Shown one piece after another: positions 49,143-58,140 of a stretch of 63,359 nt of DNA. Source of the stretch: Collinsella aerofaciens (GTDB taxonomy: Bacteria; Actinomycetota; Coriobacteriia; Coriobacteriales; Coriobacteriaceae); assembly GCF_018785245.1 (NCBI RefSeq), contig NZ_WQPL01000001.1:1-63359 (forward strand), written 5' to 3'. Numbering within the stretch: the first letter of the stretch is position 1; every line of letters begins with the position of its first letter. Position numbers and translations under genes: made by a program. The notes below the pieces were generated by a model. That model worked only from the letters and a program-made list of their open reading frames with translations. It was not told where the DNA came from and ran no database searches.

Positions 49143-50276
49143 ATGAGCACTTCGATTCAACCGAACGCGCCGTTTCGCGCCGATATCGTCGGCAGTTTTC
49201 TTCGTCCGCAGGCCGTGAAGGACGCCCGTGCCGCCTACGCCGCGGGCAAACTCGACGCCGCCGGTCTTAAGGCCGTCGAGGATGAGGCCATTCGCGACCT
49301 GGTGGACAAGCAAAAGGCCGCCGGCCTGCAGGTGATTACCGATGGCGAGTTTCGCCGCAGCTACTGGCACCTCGACTTTATGTGGGGACTCAACGGCATT
49401 GAACGCCGTGCCTCACGTACGGGCTATATGTTCCACGACGAGGAGACCACGGCCGACACCGCTGTGGTTACCGGTCCCATTAGCGGCGAGAACCACCCGT
49501 TCGTCGAGCATTTTAAGTTCGTCAAGGCGCTTGAGGGAGAGGGCCACGTTGCACGCCAGACCATCCCGGCGCCTATCCAGACGTTCTCTGAGGTTACGCT
49601 CGATCGCTGCGACGGCCAGCAGGAGAGCCTGCGTGCCGTCTATAAGACCGACGAGGAACTTGCCGACGCCATTGCAGCCGCTTATCGCACGGTGATCGCC
49701 GACCTGTACGCAGCAGGCTGCCGCAACATCCAGTTTGATGACTGCACCTGGGGCATCTACTGCGATACCGATTTTGTCGCCAAAACCGGCATGAGCCCGG
49801 TCGACCTGCAAAAGGTAAGCGAGCTGGGCGTGGCACTCAACAATGCCGCCATCGAGGGCAAGCCCGACGATCTGGTCATCAACACGCACGTGTGCCGCGG
49901 CAACTATCACTCCACCTATGCCTTTGAGGGCGGCTACGATCCCATCGCGCCGTACCTGTTCGCACATGAGAATGTCGATGCGTTCTATCTGGAGTTCGAC
50001 ACGCCGCGCGCCGGCGGCTTTGAGCCGCTCAAGTACGTCGCTCCCGGCAAGAAGGTCGTGCTGGGCTTGGTAACCACCAAGGCGGCAGAGCTCGAGAACG
50101 AGGATGTTATCGTCGAGCGCATCCGCGAAGCCGCAAAGTACGTGCCGCTCGAGAATCTGTACCTGTCGCCCCAGTGCGGCTTTGCCAGCTGCGAGATTGG
50201 CAACAAGCTGACCGAGGACGAGCAGTGGGCAAAGATCGCGCTGGTCAAGCGCATTGCCGAGCGCGTTTGGAAGTAA
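49143..50276 (+). CDS. MetE-like cobalamin-independent methyltransferase (YxjG/YxjH type)
   Basis: A 377-residue single-domain protein like the C-terminal, catalytic half of MetE. The zinc-binding H-x-C lies in INTHVCRGNY and the final Cys in LSPQCGFAS. VITDGEFRRSYWHLDFMWGL and QFDDCTWGIYCD lie in the barrel. These short proteins probably transfer methyl from methyltetrahydrofolate or methylcobalamin-like donors to homocysteine or a related thiol; the donor is not clear. GGGAGATAT lies before the ATG. It is downstream of LysR, which may control it. Confidence 0.83.
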   Translation: MSTSIQPNAPFRADIVGSFLRPQAVKDARAAYAAGKLDAAGLKAVEDEAIRDLVDKQKAAGLQVITDGEFRRSYWHLDFMWGLNGIERRASRTGYMFHDEETTADTAVVTGPISGENHPFVEHFKFVKALEGEGHVARQTIPAPIQTFSEVTLDRCDGQQESLRAVYKTDEELADAIAAAYRTVIADLYAAGCRNIQFDDCTWGIYCDTDFVAKTGMSPVDLQKVSELGVALNNAAIEGKPDDLVINTHVCRGNYHSTYAFEGGYDPIAPYLFAHENVDAFYLEFDTPRAGGFEPLKYVAPGKKVVLGLVTTKAAELENEDVIVERIREAAKYVPLENLYLSPQCGFASCEIGNKLTEDEQWAKIALVKRIAERVWK

Positions 50277-50323
50277 CGCTACCGTTTGCAGGTGACGGCG
50301 CGCGCGAGACATGGTGTATCACG

Positions 50324-50329
50324 TACAAT
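50324..50329 (+). promoter_or_regulatory. Candidate -10 box (TACAAT) of uraA
   Basis: TACAAT gives a start near 50336 and a leader of about 64 bases. The leader can form TCGGAT/ATCCGA (50333-50338 with 50358-50363), a possible regulatory stem. AAAGGA lies before the ATG. Confidence 0.4.
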
Positions 50330-50399
50330 GGTTCGGATCGTATCGTTCGGGCAGGTTATCCGATATGCCTGATCGCCCTTCCATCATGAAAGGACTTCC

Positions 50400-51734
50400 A
50401 TGTCCCAATCCTCGACGCCCGCCGTCACCGATGCCATCTACGATGCATCGTCGCTCGGCCGCCCGCGCATGTTTGTGTTGGGTTTGCAACACATGTTTGC
50501 GATGTTCGGAGCCACGGTGCTCGTGCCCGTGCTCACCGGCCTTTCCGTTTCGGCGACGCTTCTGTTCGCCGGCATCGGCACGCTGCTGTTCCACTTCCTG
50601 TCGCGCGGTAAGGTGCCGGCATTTTTGGGCTCATCGTTTGCCTTTATTGCCGGTTATGCCGCAATCGCGCCCAACGGAGAGACCGAGCTTTTGCCCTACG
50701 CCTGCCTGGGCGTAGCCTGCGCCGGCCTGCTCTATCCGGTGCTGGCGGCCCTGTTCCGTGCCTTTGGCGCCAAGCGCGTTATGCGTTTCTTCCCGCCGGT
50801 GGTGACCGGCCCCATCGTCATTTCCATCGGCCTGATCTTGGCAAGCTCTGCCATTGCCAACTGCCAGACCAACTGGCTTGTCGCCGTCATCGCTGTGGCC
50901 GTGATCGTCGTCTGCAATATTTGGGGCCGCGGCATGGTCAAGATCGTGCCGATTTTGCTGGGCGTTGTGGTGAGCTATGCCGTTGCGGCCGCGTTGGGCG
51001 AGGTCGACTTCTCTGGCGTCGCAGCCGCCCCCTGGGTCGGTCTGCCCATCGTGTGGGGCAACACCGTGTTTGCGCTCTTTGGCCCGCAGTTCGATAGCGG
51101 TCTTGCCACGACGGCCATCATCACCATCATGCCGCTGGCCTTTGCGACCATGATTGAGCACATTGGCGATATCTCCGCCATTGGCTCTACCTGCGAACGC
51201 AATTACATTGCCGATCCCGGTCTGCACCGTACCCTACTCGGCGATGGCCTGGCGACCATCTTGGCGTCGCTCTTTGGCGCTCCGGCCAACACCACGTATG
51301 GCGAGAACACCGGCGTGCTTGCGCTTACGCGCGTGTTCGACCCGCGTGTGATTCGCATTGCCGCCTGCTGCGCCATTGTGCTTTCGTTCTGCCCCAAGTT
51401 TGCTGCGGTGATTGCCGCCATGCCGGCGTGCGTTATCGGCGGTGTGTCGCTCGTGCTCTACGGCATGATCAGCGCCGTTGGCGCGCGTAACCTCATCGAG
51501 AATCAGGTTGATTTCCAGAACAACCGCAACGTGCTGGTGGCGGCTCTGGTGCTCGTGCTTTCGCTCGGCATTGCCTACAGTACCGCCGGTGCCATCGTGC
51601 TGGAGCTGGGCGGCGTGACGATTTCGCTTTCGGGCCTTGCCGTGGGCTCGCTGGTGGGCATTGTGCTCAACGCCATCCTGCCCGGTAATGACTTTGAGTT
51701 CGATACTTCCGAGCTTGAGGAGACTGCTGAATAG
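50400..51734 (+). CDS. uraA: Uracil permease (NCS2 family)
   Basis: A 444-residue membrane protein with 14 TM segments. It starts like UraA: LGRPRMFVLGLQHMFAMFGATVLVPVLTG, with the QHMFAMFGA motif of uracil/H+ symporters. It continues with the substrate-binding GSSFAFI and the helix-10 TTYGENTGVLALTRV. It imports uracil for nucleotide salvage with protons. No upp or pyr gene is adjacent. Upstream is the candidate promoter and leader, downstream a bidirectional terminator. AAAGGA is the ribosome binding site. Confidence 0.9.
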   Translation: MSQSSTPAVTDAIYDASSLGRPRMFVLGLQHMFAMFGATVLVPVLTGLSVSATLLFAGIGTLLFHFLSRGKVPAFLGSSFAFIAGYAAIAPNGETELLPYACLGVACAGLLYPVLAALFRAFGAKRVMRFFPPVVTGPIVISIGLILASSAIANCQTNWLVAVIAVAVIVVCNIWGRGMVKIVPILLGVVVSYAVAAALGEVDFSGVAAAPWVGLPIVWGNTVFALFGPQFDSGLATTAIITIMPLAFATMIEHIGDISAIGSTCERNYIADPGLHRTLLGDGLATILASLFGAPANTTYGENTGVLALTRVFDPRVIRIAACCAIVLSFCPKFAAVIAAMPACVIGGVSLVLYGMISAVGARNLIENQVDFQNNRNVLVAALVLVLSLGIAYSTAGAIVLELGGVTISLSGLAVGSLVGIVLNAILPGNDFEFDTSELEETAE

Positions 51735-51751
51735 TAGCTGCGTTCAGCCAA

Positions 51752-51799
51752 ATTAAAAATGGCGTCCATGCGTATGTACGCGTGGACGCCATTTTTAAT
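51752..51799. terminator. Bidirectional terminator after uraA
   Basis: A perfect stem of about 22 bp (ATTAAAAATGGCGTCC... with ...GGACGCCATTTTTAAT) has runs of A and T at its base. It lies between the convergent uraA and esterase genes, and the esterase stop codon (51795-51797) is inside it. Confidence 0.85.
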
Positions 51800-52508
51800 G
51801 CGTCAGTATCCAGTGGATGCCGCGCGCCATGCGCAGGTCAGTTTGGGCAAAGTGATTGCCGGGGTTGAGCTCCAGTGTTGTTGGAATGTCGCGCTCGATA
51901 AACAGCTCTTCCATCGCACGCGTATCGTCGAGTACGTGCCGCATCATGCGGTTGGGCGTCTTGGTTTCCTTTTTACCGAGCGACAGATAGGCGGCGTCGG
52001 GCGTGGCTGTCATCGTGCGCTCGCGCGCGTAGTCGATAAAGCCGGGGAACCACAGCGACCCCGATGCACTTGCCGCGCGCTCAAAGACATCTGTTTGCCA
52101 AAGTGCCCACAGTGAAAAAAGACCCGCCAACGAGTAGCCGGCAATGCCGCGCCAGGTGGGCGGGCAGGGAAGTGATGATTCGGCCTCTGGGATTATCTGC
52201 TTCAACAACTCGTCAAGAAAACCAGCAGCCTGTCCACCAAAGGGCTCGGCATCTCGTATAGTTCCCTCACATTCCCAGGGGCTAAGCTCGCGATTCCAAT
52301 CGAGCCCTCCAATGGCGACAAGGGTGAATGGCGGGCAGTCGAGCTCTCGGCAGCGCTCGTAGACTTCACTACCGTCGCCCATAACCACGGGGAGGTAGAT
52401 GACGGGCGCGCCTTCCGCACACTCTGAGTAAACGGTTATCTGCTTATGATGCGCTTCCAAGGCAGGCTTCTCTCGGTGTTGTGATATTGACAGCCTCAAT
52501 TGTCGCAC
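51795..52508 (-). CDS. Alpha/beta-hydrolase esterase (IroE/Fes-like)
   Basis: A 237-residue hydrolase. The nucleophile Ser lies in GYSLAG (G-x-S-x-G) near residue 125. AASASGSLWFPGF is the family segment near the oxyanion hole, and the His of the triad may be in LNPGNHFAQTDLRM. The resemblance is to the IroE/EstD branch of putative siderophore or carbohydrate esterases, but no siderophore gene is near. The start is uncertain: the GTG at 52508 has no clear ribosome binding site, and a TTG at 52460 is an alternative. Its stop codon lies in the uraA terminator. Confidence 0.72.
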   Translation of the reverse strand: MRQLRLSISQHREKPALEAHHKQITVYSECAEGAPVIYLPVVMGDGSEVYERCRELDCPPFTLVAIGGLDWNRELSPWECEGTIRDAEPFGGQAAGFLDELLKQIIPEAESSLPCPPTWRGIAGYSLAGLFSLWALWQTDVFERAASASGSLWFPGFIDYARERTMTATPDAAYLSLGKKETKTPNRMMRHVLDDTRAMEELFIERDIPTTLELNPGNHFAQTDLRMARGIHWILTH

Positions 52509-52535
52509 GCTGGCGCGGGGGCAGACGCTAAAAGA

Positions 52536-52570
52536 AAGGCGCGGAGCCGCTCGATGCGACTCCGCGCCTT
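52536..52570 (-). terminator. Terminator of the purine permease gene
   Basis: An 11-bp stem AAGGCGCGGAG/CTCCGCGCCTT followed on the minus strand by TCTTTT. It lies just downstream of the NCS2 gene at 52598. Confidence 0.85.
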
Positions 52571-52597
52571 GATGTTCTGCTTTAGCAGACTATGCCG

Positions 52598-53908
52598 TTA
52601 CGCCACGAAGAAGTAGACGAGGAAGGCAAGGGCTGCGATCCACATGAGCGGCTTGATCTTGGAGGCCTCGCCCTTAAAGAGCGCGACGATCACGTAGGCG
52701 ATAAAGCCCAGGCCAATGCCGGCAGAGATGGAGTAGGTGAAGGGCACGCCGGCGACGATCATGAACGCCGGGAAACCCTGCGACACGTCGGACCAGTCGA
52801 TCTCGGAGGCTTCGCTCATCATGAGGTAACCGACGTAGACCAGAGCACCGCAGGTGGCGGCGCTGGAAACGATGGTGACGATGGGGGAGAAGAACGCGGC
52901 GAGAATGAACAGCACGCCGGTGGTGACGGAGGTGAGGCCCGTGCGGCCACCGTCGGCAGCGCCAGAGGTGGACTCGACGAAAGTGGTGATGGAGGAGACG
53001 CCCATGAAACCGCCCACAGCAGCGGCGGCGGAGTCGACGATCAGAATCTCCTTGATATTCTCGACGTTGCCGTCGTCGGTGAGGAACTCGCCCTGCTTGG
53101 CCACGGCCATCGCGGTGCCCATGGTGTCGAAGAAGTCACTCATGAGCAGCGAGAACGAGATGACGAGGAGCGCGGGGTCGGTAAGGACCTTGACGATGGC
53201 AGGCACGCCGCCGGCGTCGGCGATGGGGCCACCGATGCTCGAGAAGTCGAGCGGGGCGATGATACCGGTCGGAGCCTGGGTCACACCTAGGGGGATACCG
53301 GCGATGACGGCGACGACGATGCCGATGAGCAGCGAGCCGGGGACGTTGCGGCAGGCGAGGGCGACTGTCACCAGGATGGAGATGATGCCGACGATGAAGG
53401 TGGGGGAGGTGATGTCGCCCAGACCGACGAGTGTACCGGCGCCAGCGGTGATAATGCCGGCATCGCACAGGCCAATCATGGCGATGAACAGGCCCAGACC
53501 CACCGAGATGGCGTGACGCAGGACAACCGGGATGGCGTCCATGATGGCCTCGCGCAGGCCACAAAGCACGAGCAGCAAGATGACGACGCCCTCAAGGAAG
53601 ATGACGCTCATGGCCACGTGCCAGTCACCGCCGCAGACGGTGGTGGTGATTCCGGCGATCATCGCGTTGACGCCTAAGCCCGACGCGCAGGCGAGCGGGC
53701 GGTTGGCGAAGATGCCCATGCAGATGGTCATGATGCCGGCGCCCAGGCAGGTGGCGCAGGCGAGCGCTCCCGCATCGATGCCAGCGCCCGAGAGCACCGC
53801 GGGGTTGACGGCGATGATGTAGGCCATCGCCAGGAATATTGTCAGTCCAGCGCGGAGTTCGGTCCCGATTGTGGACTTGCGCTCGCTGACGTGAAATAGT
53901 TCGTCCAT
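52598..53908 (-). CDS. NCS2-family purine permease (AzgA/GhxP-like)
   Basis: A 436-residue membrane protein with about 13 TM helices. It begins STIGTELRAGLTIFLAMAYIIAVNP, then SGLGVNAMIAG, typical of AzgA and its GhxP-like relatives, which carry adenine, guanine or hypoxanthine. A later motif SSITTFVESTSGAADGGRTGL contains the conserved substrate-binding Glu and Ser/Thr. It belongs to the same superfamily as uraA at 50400 but is not closely related. AAAGGGTATGC precedes the ATG at 53908. A longer frame to 53965 lacks support. No purine riboswitch was seen in its leader. Confidence 0.88.
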   Translation of the reverse strand: MDELFHVSERKSTIGTELRAGLTIFLAMAYIIAVNPAVLSGAGIDAGALACATCLGAGIMTICMGIFANRPLACASGLGVNAMIAGITTTVCGGDWHVAMSVIFLEGVVILLLVLCGLREAIMDAIPVVLRHAISVGLGLFIAMIGLCDAGIITAGAGTLVGLGDITSPTFIVGIISILVTVALACRNVPGSLLIGIVVAVIAGIPLGVTQAPTGIIAPLDFSSIGGPIADAGGVPAIVKVLTDPALLVISFSLLMSDFFDTMGTAMAVAKQGEFLTDDGNVENIKEILIVDSAAAAVGGFMGVSSITTFVESTSGAADGGRTGLTSVTTGVLFILAAFFSPIVTIVSSAATCGALVYVGYLMMSEASEIDWSDVSQGFPAFMIVAGVPFTYSISAGIGLGFIAYVIVALFKGEASKIKPLMWIAALAFLVYFFVA

Positions 53909-54062
53909 GCATACCCTTTCCTTGTTCGGCCCCGAGTTTAGGCCGATTGACACGAACTCACCCACTATAGCCCCTTTACGACGCTGTTGTTCCTCGCATG
54001 TTGATGTTCGGCGCTTTGTAGCAGACGGACGGTATTTTTCGCATGAAAATGTGTGGGTACCG

Positions 54063-54068
54063 TATACT
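54063..54068 (+). promoter_or_regulatory. Candidate -10 box (TATACT) of the deformylase-like gene
   Basis: TATACT lies 34 bases before the ATG at 54102, with an extended TACCG upstream. GGAGGAACGT is the ribosome binding site. Confidence 0.5.
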
Positions 54069-54101
54069 TAAGCAGTTACAACGACCCCTATGGAGGAACG
54101 T

Positions 54102-54521
54102 ATGATTAAAGAGCTCTGCCACGACGAGGCTATTCTGTCCCAGCGTTGCGAGGTCGCGACCGTCGAGGACGAGTCGGTGGCACAGGACCTGATCGATACC
54201 ATCAAGTCGCTCGACGATGCCGGCTGCCTTGCCGCCAACCAGATCGGCGTCACCAAGAAGGTCTGCGTCTATCTGGACGACGCCGGCGAGCCCCATGTGC
54301 TCTACAACCCCCGTCTGGTATTTGGCCTGGGTGCCAGCAAGATGGAGGAGAGCTGCCTGACGCACGAGGAGGTCACCAAGTCCACGCGCTACATCAAGTG
54401 CAAGGTTGCCTTTGACCGGATCGTCGACGGCAAGATGAAGGAGTGCCGCCGCGACTACGCGGGCTTTGAGGCACAAATGATCCAGCATATGATTGATCAC
54501 TGTCTTGGCAAGTTGGTCTAA
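54102..54521 (+). CDS. Peptide deformylase homologue, probably inactive
   Basis: A 139-residue protein with the deformylase fold. The G-x-x-A-A-x-Q motif is GCLAANQIG, the second motif is EESCLTHE where active enzymes have EGCLS (Cys85 kept), and the metal motif is QHMIDH, with both His (129, 133) kept but the catalytic Glu replaced by Met130. It may still bind metal but should not deformylate. The usual EGCLS/HExxH copy is at 61996-62406. GGAGGAACGT lies before the ATG. The role could be regulatory, or an anti-toxin-like binder of formyl peptides; this is a guess. Confidence 0.78.
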   Translation: MIKELCHDEAILSQRCEVATVEDESVAQDLIDTIKSLDDAGCLAANQIGVTKKVCVYLDDAGEPHVLYNPRLVFGLGASKMEESCLTHEEVTKSTRYIKCKVAFDRIVDGKMKECRRDYAGFEAQMIQHMIDHCLGKLV

Positions 54522-54622
54522 GGGGATCAAAGCACCGCACCTTGCCGCTCAATCGTCGCTTGCGTACCGTTAGTACGCGGCGCTCCTCTTTCGTGGCAAT
54601 CTGCGGCACTTTGACCCCTTAG
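54518..54622. repeat. 105-bp hairpin element over the deformylase-homologue stop
   Basis: The ends CTAAGGGG (54518) and CCCCTTAG (54615) pair, and inside them TCAAAG/CTTTGA, CCGCA/TGCGG, and TTGCC/GGCAA can pair too. The centre adds GCGTAC-CGTTA-GTACGC. The TAA stop of the gene (54519-54521) is in the left end. It is palindromic throughout, unlike a simple terminator, and looks like a dispersed or miniature element. A separate terminator follows at 54666. Confidence 0.65.
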
Positions 54623-54665
54623 ACGACCTGCGGGGTTAACTTGGTTGAGTTTATCCAGCTTGAAT

Positions 54666-54704
54666 AGTCCGGGCGTGACATTGTTGTCATGTCCGGGCTT
54701 TTTT
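54666..54704 (+). terminator. Terminator with G-U pairs
   Basis: AGTCCGGGCGTGACA and TGTCATGTCCGGGCT pair over 15 bp if three G-U pairs are allowed, followed by TTTTTT. It ends transcription ahead of the bile salt hydrolase gene. Confidence 0.8.
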
Positions 54705-54765
54705 GTTTAGCGCCCCTTTGTTTGGAGACAATGAAATTAGCAAGAACGTAAAGCTAGGAGGCGCT

Positions 54766-55731
54766 ATGTGTACGAGTATTCGATTTACCGATAATTCTGG
54801 CCACATGTATCTGGGCCGCAATCTCGACTGGAGCTTTGACTACGGCCAACAGGTTCGCGTGATGCCGCGCGGGTTTCACATTCCGTATTCGTTTATCGAC
54901 GACGCGACAGCGGCGCACGCAGTGATCGGTATGTGCATCGATTACAAGAACTACCCTATGTTCTTCGATTGCGGCAACGATGCGGGCCTCGCCGTAGCGG
55001 GCCTCAATTTCCCGGGTTATGCCGAGTATGCCGAGGGGCCGGTTGATGGAAAGACCAATATCGCGGCCTATGAGTTTCCCCTGTGGGTGGCAGCGACGTT
55101 CTCGACGGTCGATGAGGTCGAGGCCGCGCTGCGCGACACGGTGATTGTTGCCAAATCTGCAGGAGAGGGACTGGGCGTGTCGCTGCTCCATTGGATTATC
55201 GGCGACAGCCAGCGCAGCATCGTGGTCGAGATGATGGCTGACGGCCTGTATGTGTACGACGATCCGGTCGACACCCTTGCCAACCAGCCGACCTTCCCGT
55301 GGCACATGGAAAACCTCCGCACCTATATCACCGCCACAAGCGATTTTCCGCAGACGGCGACATGGCGTGGCGCCGAGCTCAAGCCCTATGGAGCCGGTGC
55401 CGGCATGCGCGGTATTCCGGGTGACTGCTATTCGCCGAGCCGTTTTGTAAAGGCGGCGTACCTCAATGCCAATTATCCGCAAAAGGAGAGCGAGACCGAA
55501 AACGTCGTTCGCATGTTCCGCTCGCTCGAGGGCGTGGTGATGATCGAGGGAGCGTCCAGGATGGGCGATGGCAAGTTCGAGAAGACTATCTACACCGGAT
55601 GCTTTAGCGCGCGCACGGGCAATTATTACTACGCGATGTATGGGGATCCGTCGATTCGCTACGTGAGCCTGATGGATGCCGAGGGCGCGAGCCCCGATAG
55701 GCTCGTGGTTCCCGAGCCGCGCCGTTCGTAG
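54766..55731 (+). CDS. Choloylglycine hydrolase / bile salt hydrolase
   Basis: A 321-residue Ntn hydrolase of the choloylglycine family, which removes glycine or taurine from bile salts in the gut. The catalytic Cys is residue 2 (MCTSIRF), freed after Met removal. Arg18 and Asp21 are in GRNLDW, an Asn follows in GLNFPGYAEY, a second Asn lies in LANQPTF, and the conserved Arg in SPSRFVKAA. All residues known for catalysis are present. GGAGGCGCT lies before the ATG. Penicillin V acylase is the main alternative; the GLNFPGYA and PTF context favours bile salts. It suits a gut bacterium. Confidence 0.88.
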   Translation: MCTSIRFTDNSGHMYLGRNLDWSFDYGQQVRVMPRGFHIPYSFIDDATAAHAVIGMCIDYKNYPMFFDCGNDAGLAVAGLNFPGYAEYAEGPVDGKTNIAAYEFPLWVAATFSTVDEVEAALRDTVIVAKSAGEGLGVSLLHWIIGDSQRSIVVEMMADGLYVYDDPVDTLANQPTFPWHMENLRTYITATSDFPQTATWRGAELKPYGAGAGMRGIPGDCYSPSRFVKAAYLNANYPQKESETENVVRMFRSLEGVVMIEGASRMGDGKFEKTIYTGCFSARTGNYYYAMYGDPSIRYVSLMDAEGASPDRLVVPEPRRS

Positions 55732-55754
55732 CTCACTGGTCCGTTGCGACATAA

Positions 55755-55790
55755 AACGGCCTCGCACCTCTTATGAGATGCGAGGCCGTT
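55755..55790. terminator. Bidirectional terminator between the hydrolase and kup
   Basis: A 12-bp stem AACGGCCTCGCA/TGCGAGGCCGTT lies between the convergent hydrolase and kup genes. On the minus strand it is followed by TTTAT. Confidence 0.75.
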
Positions 55791-55812
55791 GTCGTCAATG
55801 GCTGGTGGCGTG

Positions 55813-58041
55813 TTAGAAGTTGGCGTCGTTGAACTGGGTGCTCTCGAGTCCGTCGAGTTGCTGTTCGGGCGTATCGGCGACGCTCTCGAGCAGCTCGGTG
55901 GGATCGACGTTCATGCTCTTGCCGGCCTCGTTGCCGTTGACCAAGTCGTCCGAGAAGATGTCGACCTCCATTTCCTCGGCCTCTTCGATCTGAACCTCGA
56001 GTGGCACCTGGGTGCGCACAAGTTTGACGGCCGGGCGCATGCGGGCAAAGAGCGGTACGTACTCAATGATGATGGCCGAGTTCTCGAGACCGTACCAGCG
56101 TGCCGGGCTTCCGCAGGCGCGGCGGACGGCGTACTTGATGGCCATCACGCGGTGGTCATTGCGGTTGATGTCCGTTTCGGGGGCAAGCATCTTGCGCAGC
56201 ATGCAAAAGCGGAAGTCGCCCACGTTACCGCGCGTCTCGTAGATGGAGTAGGTGTGATGTTGCGGCGGCAGCTCGCCCGATGCCATCAAGTCGCCGACGA
56301 TCTGACGCAGGTAGGCATTAACGCGCTGGTTGACCTTAAAGCCCAGGTCCAGGCGCACGCGGAATAAAAAGTCCGTGCCAAAGGTCTCGACGGAATACTC
56401 GTGCGTATAGGGTTCGTCGGTAACGTGCACGTTGATGAACCAATATGCCTTGGCGCGCTTGGGGTGCTTGTCCAGGATGGAATAGAGCACGTCGCGGTCG
56501 AGTGTGAGCGGGTCGGGGCTGTTGGTGAGAAATACCAGATTGTCGGCGAGCACGGGATAGGTCTCGTCGTTGCGCAGGCGGTTGAGCTGGTCGATGTACT
56601 TGGAGACGGGCAGCAGGATCGTCTGCGTGCGCTCGATGGCGGTGCCACGGCGCCACACGTACATAAGGCCAAACAGCAGTGCGGCCAGGAAGATCATCAC
56701 ATAGCCGCCGTCAAAGAACATGGTGAGGCACGAGGCGAAGAAGCACAGCTCAATGGCACCGAAGAGCAGGGCGAAGACGCAGGCGCCCAGCTTGTGCTTG
56801 AGAATGCCAGCGATATAGCTCGTCAAAAGCGTCGTGGTCATGAGCATGGTCACGGTAATGGCGAGGCCGTAGGCGCTCTCCATGCGCTCGGAGTTTTGGA
56901 ACAGCAGCACGATGAAGATGCAGCCGACCCACATGATGTTGTTGACGAGCGGAATATAGAGCTGGCCCTTGGTGTCGCTGGGGTAGTGGATGCGCAGATG
57001 CGGCATAAGGTTGAGGCGCGTGGCCTCGGATACCAGCGAGAACGAGCCGGTGATGAGCGCCTGCGAGGCAATGATGGCCGCCACGGCCGAAAGCACGATG
57101 GCAAAGGGGCGCAGGGGCTCGGGGAGCATCATATAGAACGGGTTGACGATATCCATCGCGAGCATCTGGGGATTGGAATTGTTGGCGAGCAGCCAAGCGC
57201 CCTGACCCAGGTAGTTAAGGATAAGCGCCGCCTTAACAAACGGCCAGGATGCGTAGATGTTGGCCTTGCCCACGTGGCCCATGTCTGAATAGAGCGCCTC
57301 GGCGCCGGTCGTCGACAGGAAGACGAAGCCGAGCACCATGATGCCCGAGTGGTTGATGGGCGAGAACAGGAACATGACGCCGCGGATGGGGTTGAGCGCG
57401 CGCAAGATGGACAGGTTGCCGAGCATGTTGAATAGACCGGCGCCTGCCAGGAACAGGAACCACAGCGTCATGAGCGGACCGAACAGCTTGCCGATTGACG
57501 AGGTGCCAGCGCGCTGCATGGCAAACAGGCCGCAGATAATGATGATGGTAATAATGATGACGTTAGTTTGCCCGTCACCCAACAGCGCGTGGCCCCACTC
57601 GATGGTGCGCAGACCCTCGATGGCCGTGGTAACCGTGACGGCGGGGGTGAGGATGCCGTCGGCGAGCAGCGCCGCACCGCCGATCATGGCGGGGAGAATC
57701 AGCCACGGTGCCACCTTGCGTACCAGGCTAAACAGGGCGAAGATGCCGCCTTCGTTGTGGTTGTCGGCCTTCATGGCGATTACCACGTACTTGACCGTGG
57801 TCACGAGCGTCATGGTCCAGATGACGAGCGAAAGCGCGCCCAGGATCATGTCCTCGCTGACGGTACCGATGCCGCCGTTGTTGGCGACGATTGATTTCAT
57901 GGTGTACATGGGGCTCGTGCCGATGTCGCCATAGACGACGCCGAGCGTTACGAGCAGCATGCCAGCGGAGAGGGGGATGGCTCCGTGCCCGCCTTGCCCG
58001 TGCTGGTCTTGGAGGTTTGCCTCCAGTTTATTGTGTGCCAC
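55813..58041 (-). CDS. kup: Potassium uptake protein Kup
   Basis: A 742-residue K+/H+ symporter with about 12 TM helices and a long cytoplasmic C-terminus. Family marks are LGVVYGDIGTSPMYTMKS near the start, DGILTPAVTVTTAIEGL, and ALYSDMGHVGKANI. The C-terminal half (VFLTNSPDPLTLDRDVLYSI, YWFINVHVTDEPYTHEYS) is the usual soluble domain. GTG at 58041 is preferred because AAGGGAG lies 5 bases upstream; an ATG at 58059 has no ribosome binding site. No c-di-AMP (ydaO) switch was found upstream. Confidence 0.93.
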   Translation of the reverse strand: MAHNKLEANLQDQHGQGGHGAIPLSAGMLLVTLGVVYGDIGTSPMYTMKSIVANNGGIGTVSEDMILGALSLVIWTMTLVTTVKYVVIAMKADNHNEGGIFALFSLVRKVAPWLILPAMIGGAALLADGILTPAVTVTTAIEGLRTIEWGHALLGDGQTNVIIITIIIICGLFAMQRAGTSSIGKLFGPLMTLWFLFLAGAGLFNMLGNLSILRALNPIRGVMFLFSPINHSGIMVLGFVFLSTTGAEALYSDMGHVGKANIYASWPFVKAALILNYLGQGAWLLANNSNPQMLAMDIVNPFYMMLPEPLRPFAIVLSAVAAIIASQALITGSFSLVSEATRLNLMPHLRIHYPSDTKGQLYIPLVNNIMWVGCIFIVLLFQNSERMESAYGLAITVTMLMTTTLLTSYIAGILKHKLGACVFALLFGAIELCFFASCLTMFFDGGYVMIFLAALLFGLMYVWRRGTAIERTQTILLPVSKYIDQLNRLRNDETYPVLADNLVFLTNSPDPLTLDRDVLYSILDKHPKRAKAYWFINVHVTDEPYTHEYSVETFGTDFLFRVRLDLGFKVNQRVNAYLRQIVGDLMASGELPPQHHTYSIYETRGNVGDFRFCMLRKMLAPETDINRNDHRVMAIKYAVRRACGSPARWYGLENSAIIIEYVPLFARMRPAVKLVRTQVPLEVQIEEAEEMEVDIFSDDLVNGNEAGKSMNVDPTELLESVADTPEQQLDGLESTQFNDANF

Positions 58042-58140
58042 GAGGACTCCCTTAGACATCCGGTTATCTGTCTAGGACAAAAAACTTTATGCCGTCTTTA
58101 TACATACAAGAGCAGTTTGGCACATCGGGTTATTTTAGAC

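Noticed and set aside
50330-50399. PyrR-binding or uracil-responsive leader before uraA
   Set aside because: A short TCGGAT/ATCCGA stem exists, but the conserved PyrR anti-antiterminator sequence was not seen, so only a candidate stem is reported.
52598-54000. Purine riboswitch before the NCS2 purine permease
   Set aside because: The leader (53909-54000 on the minus strand) lacks the two loop motifs and P1 pattern I know for purine aptamers.
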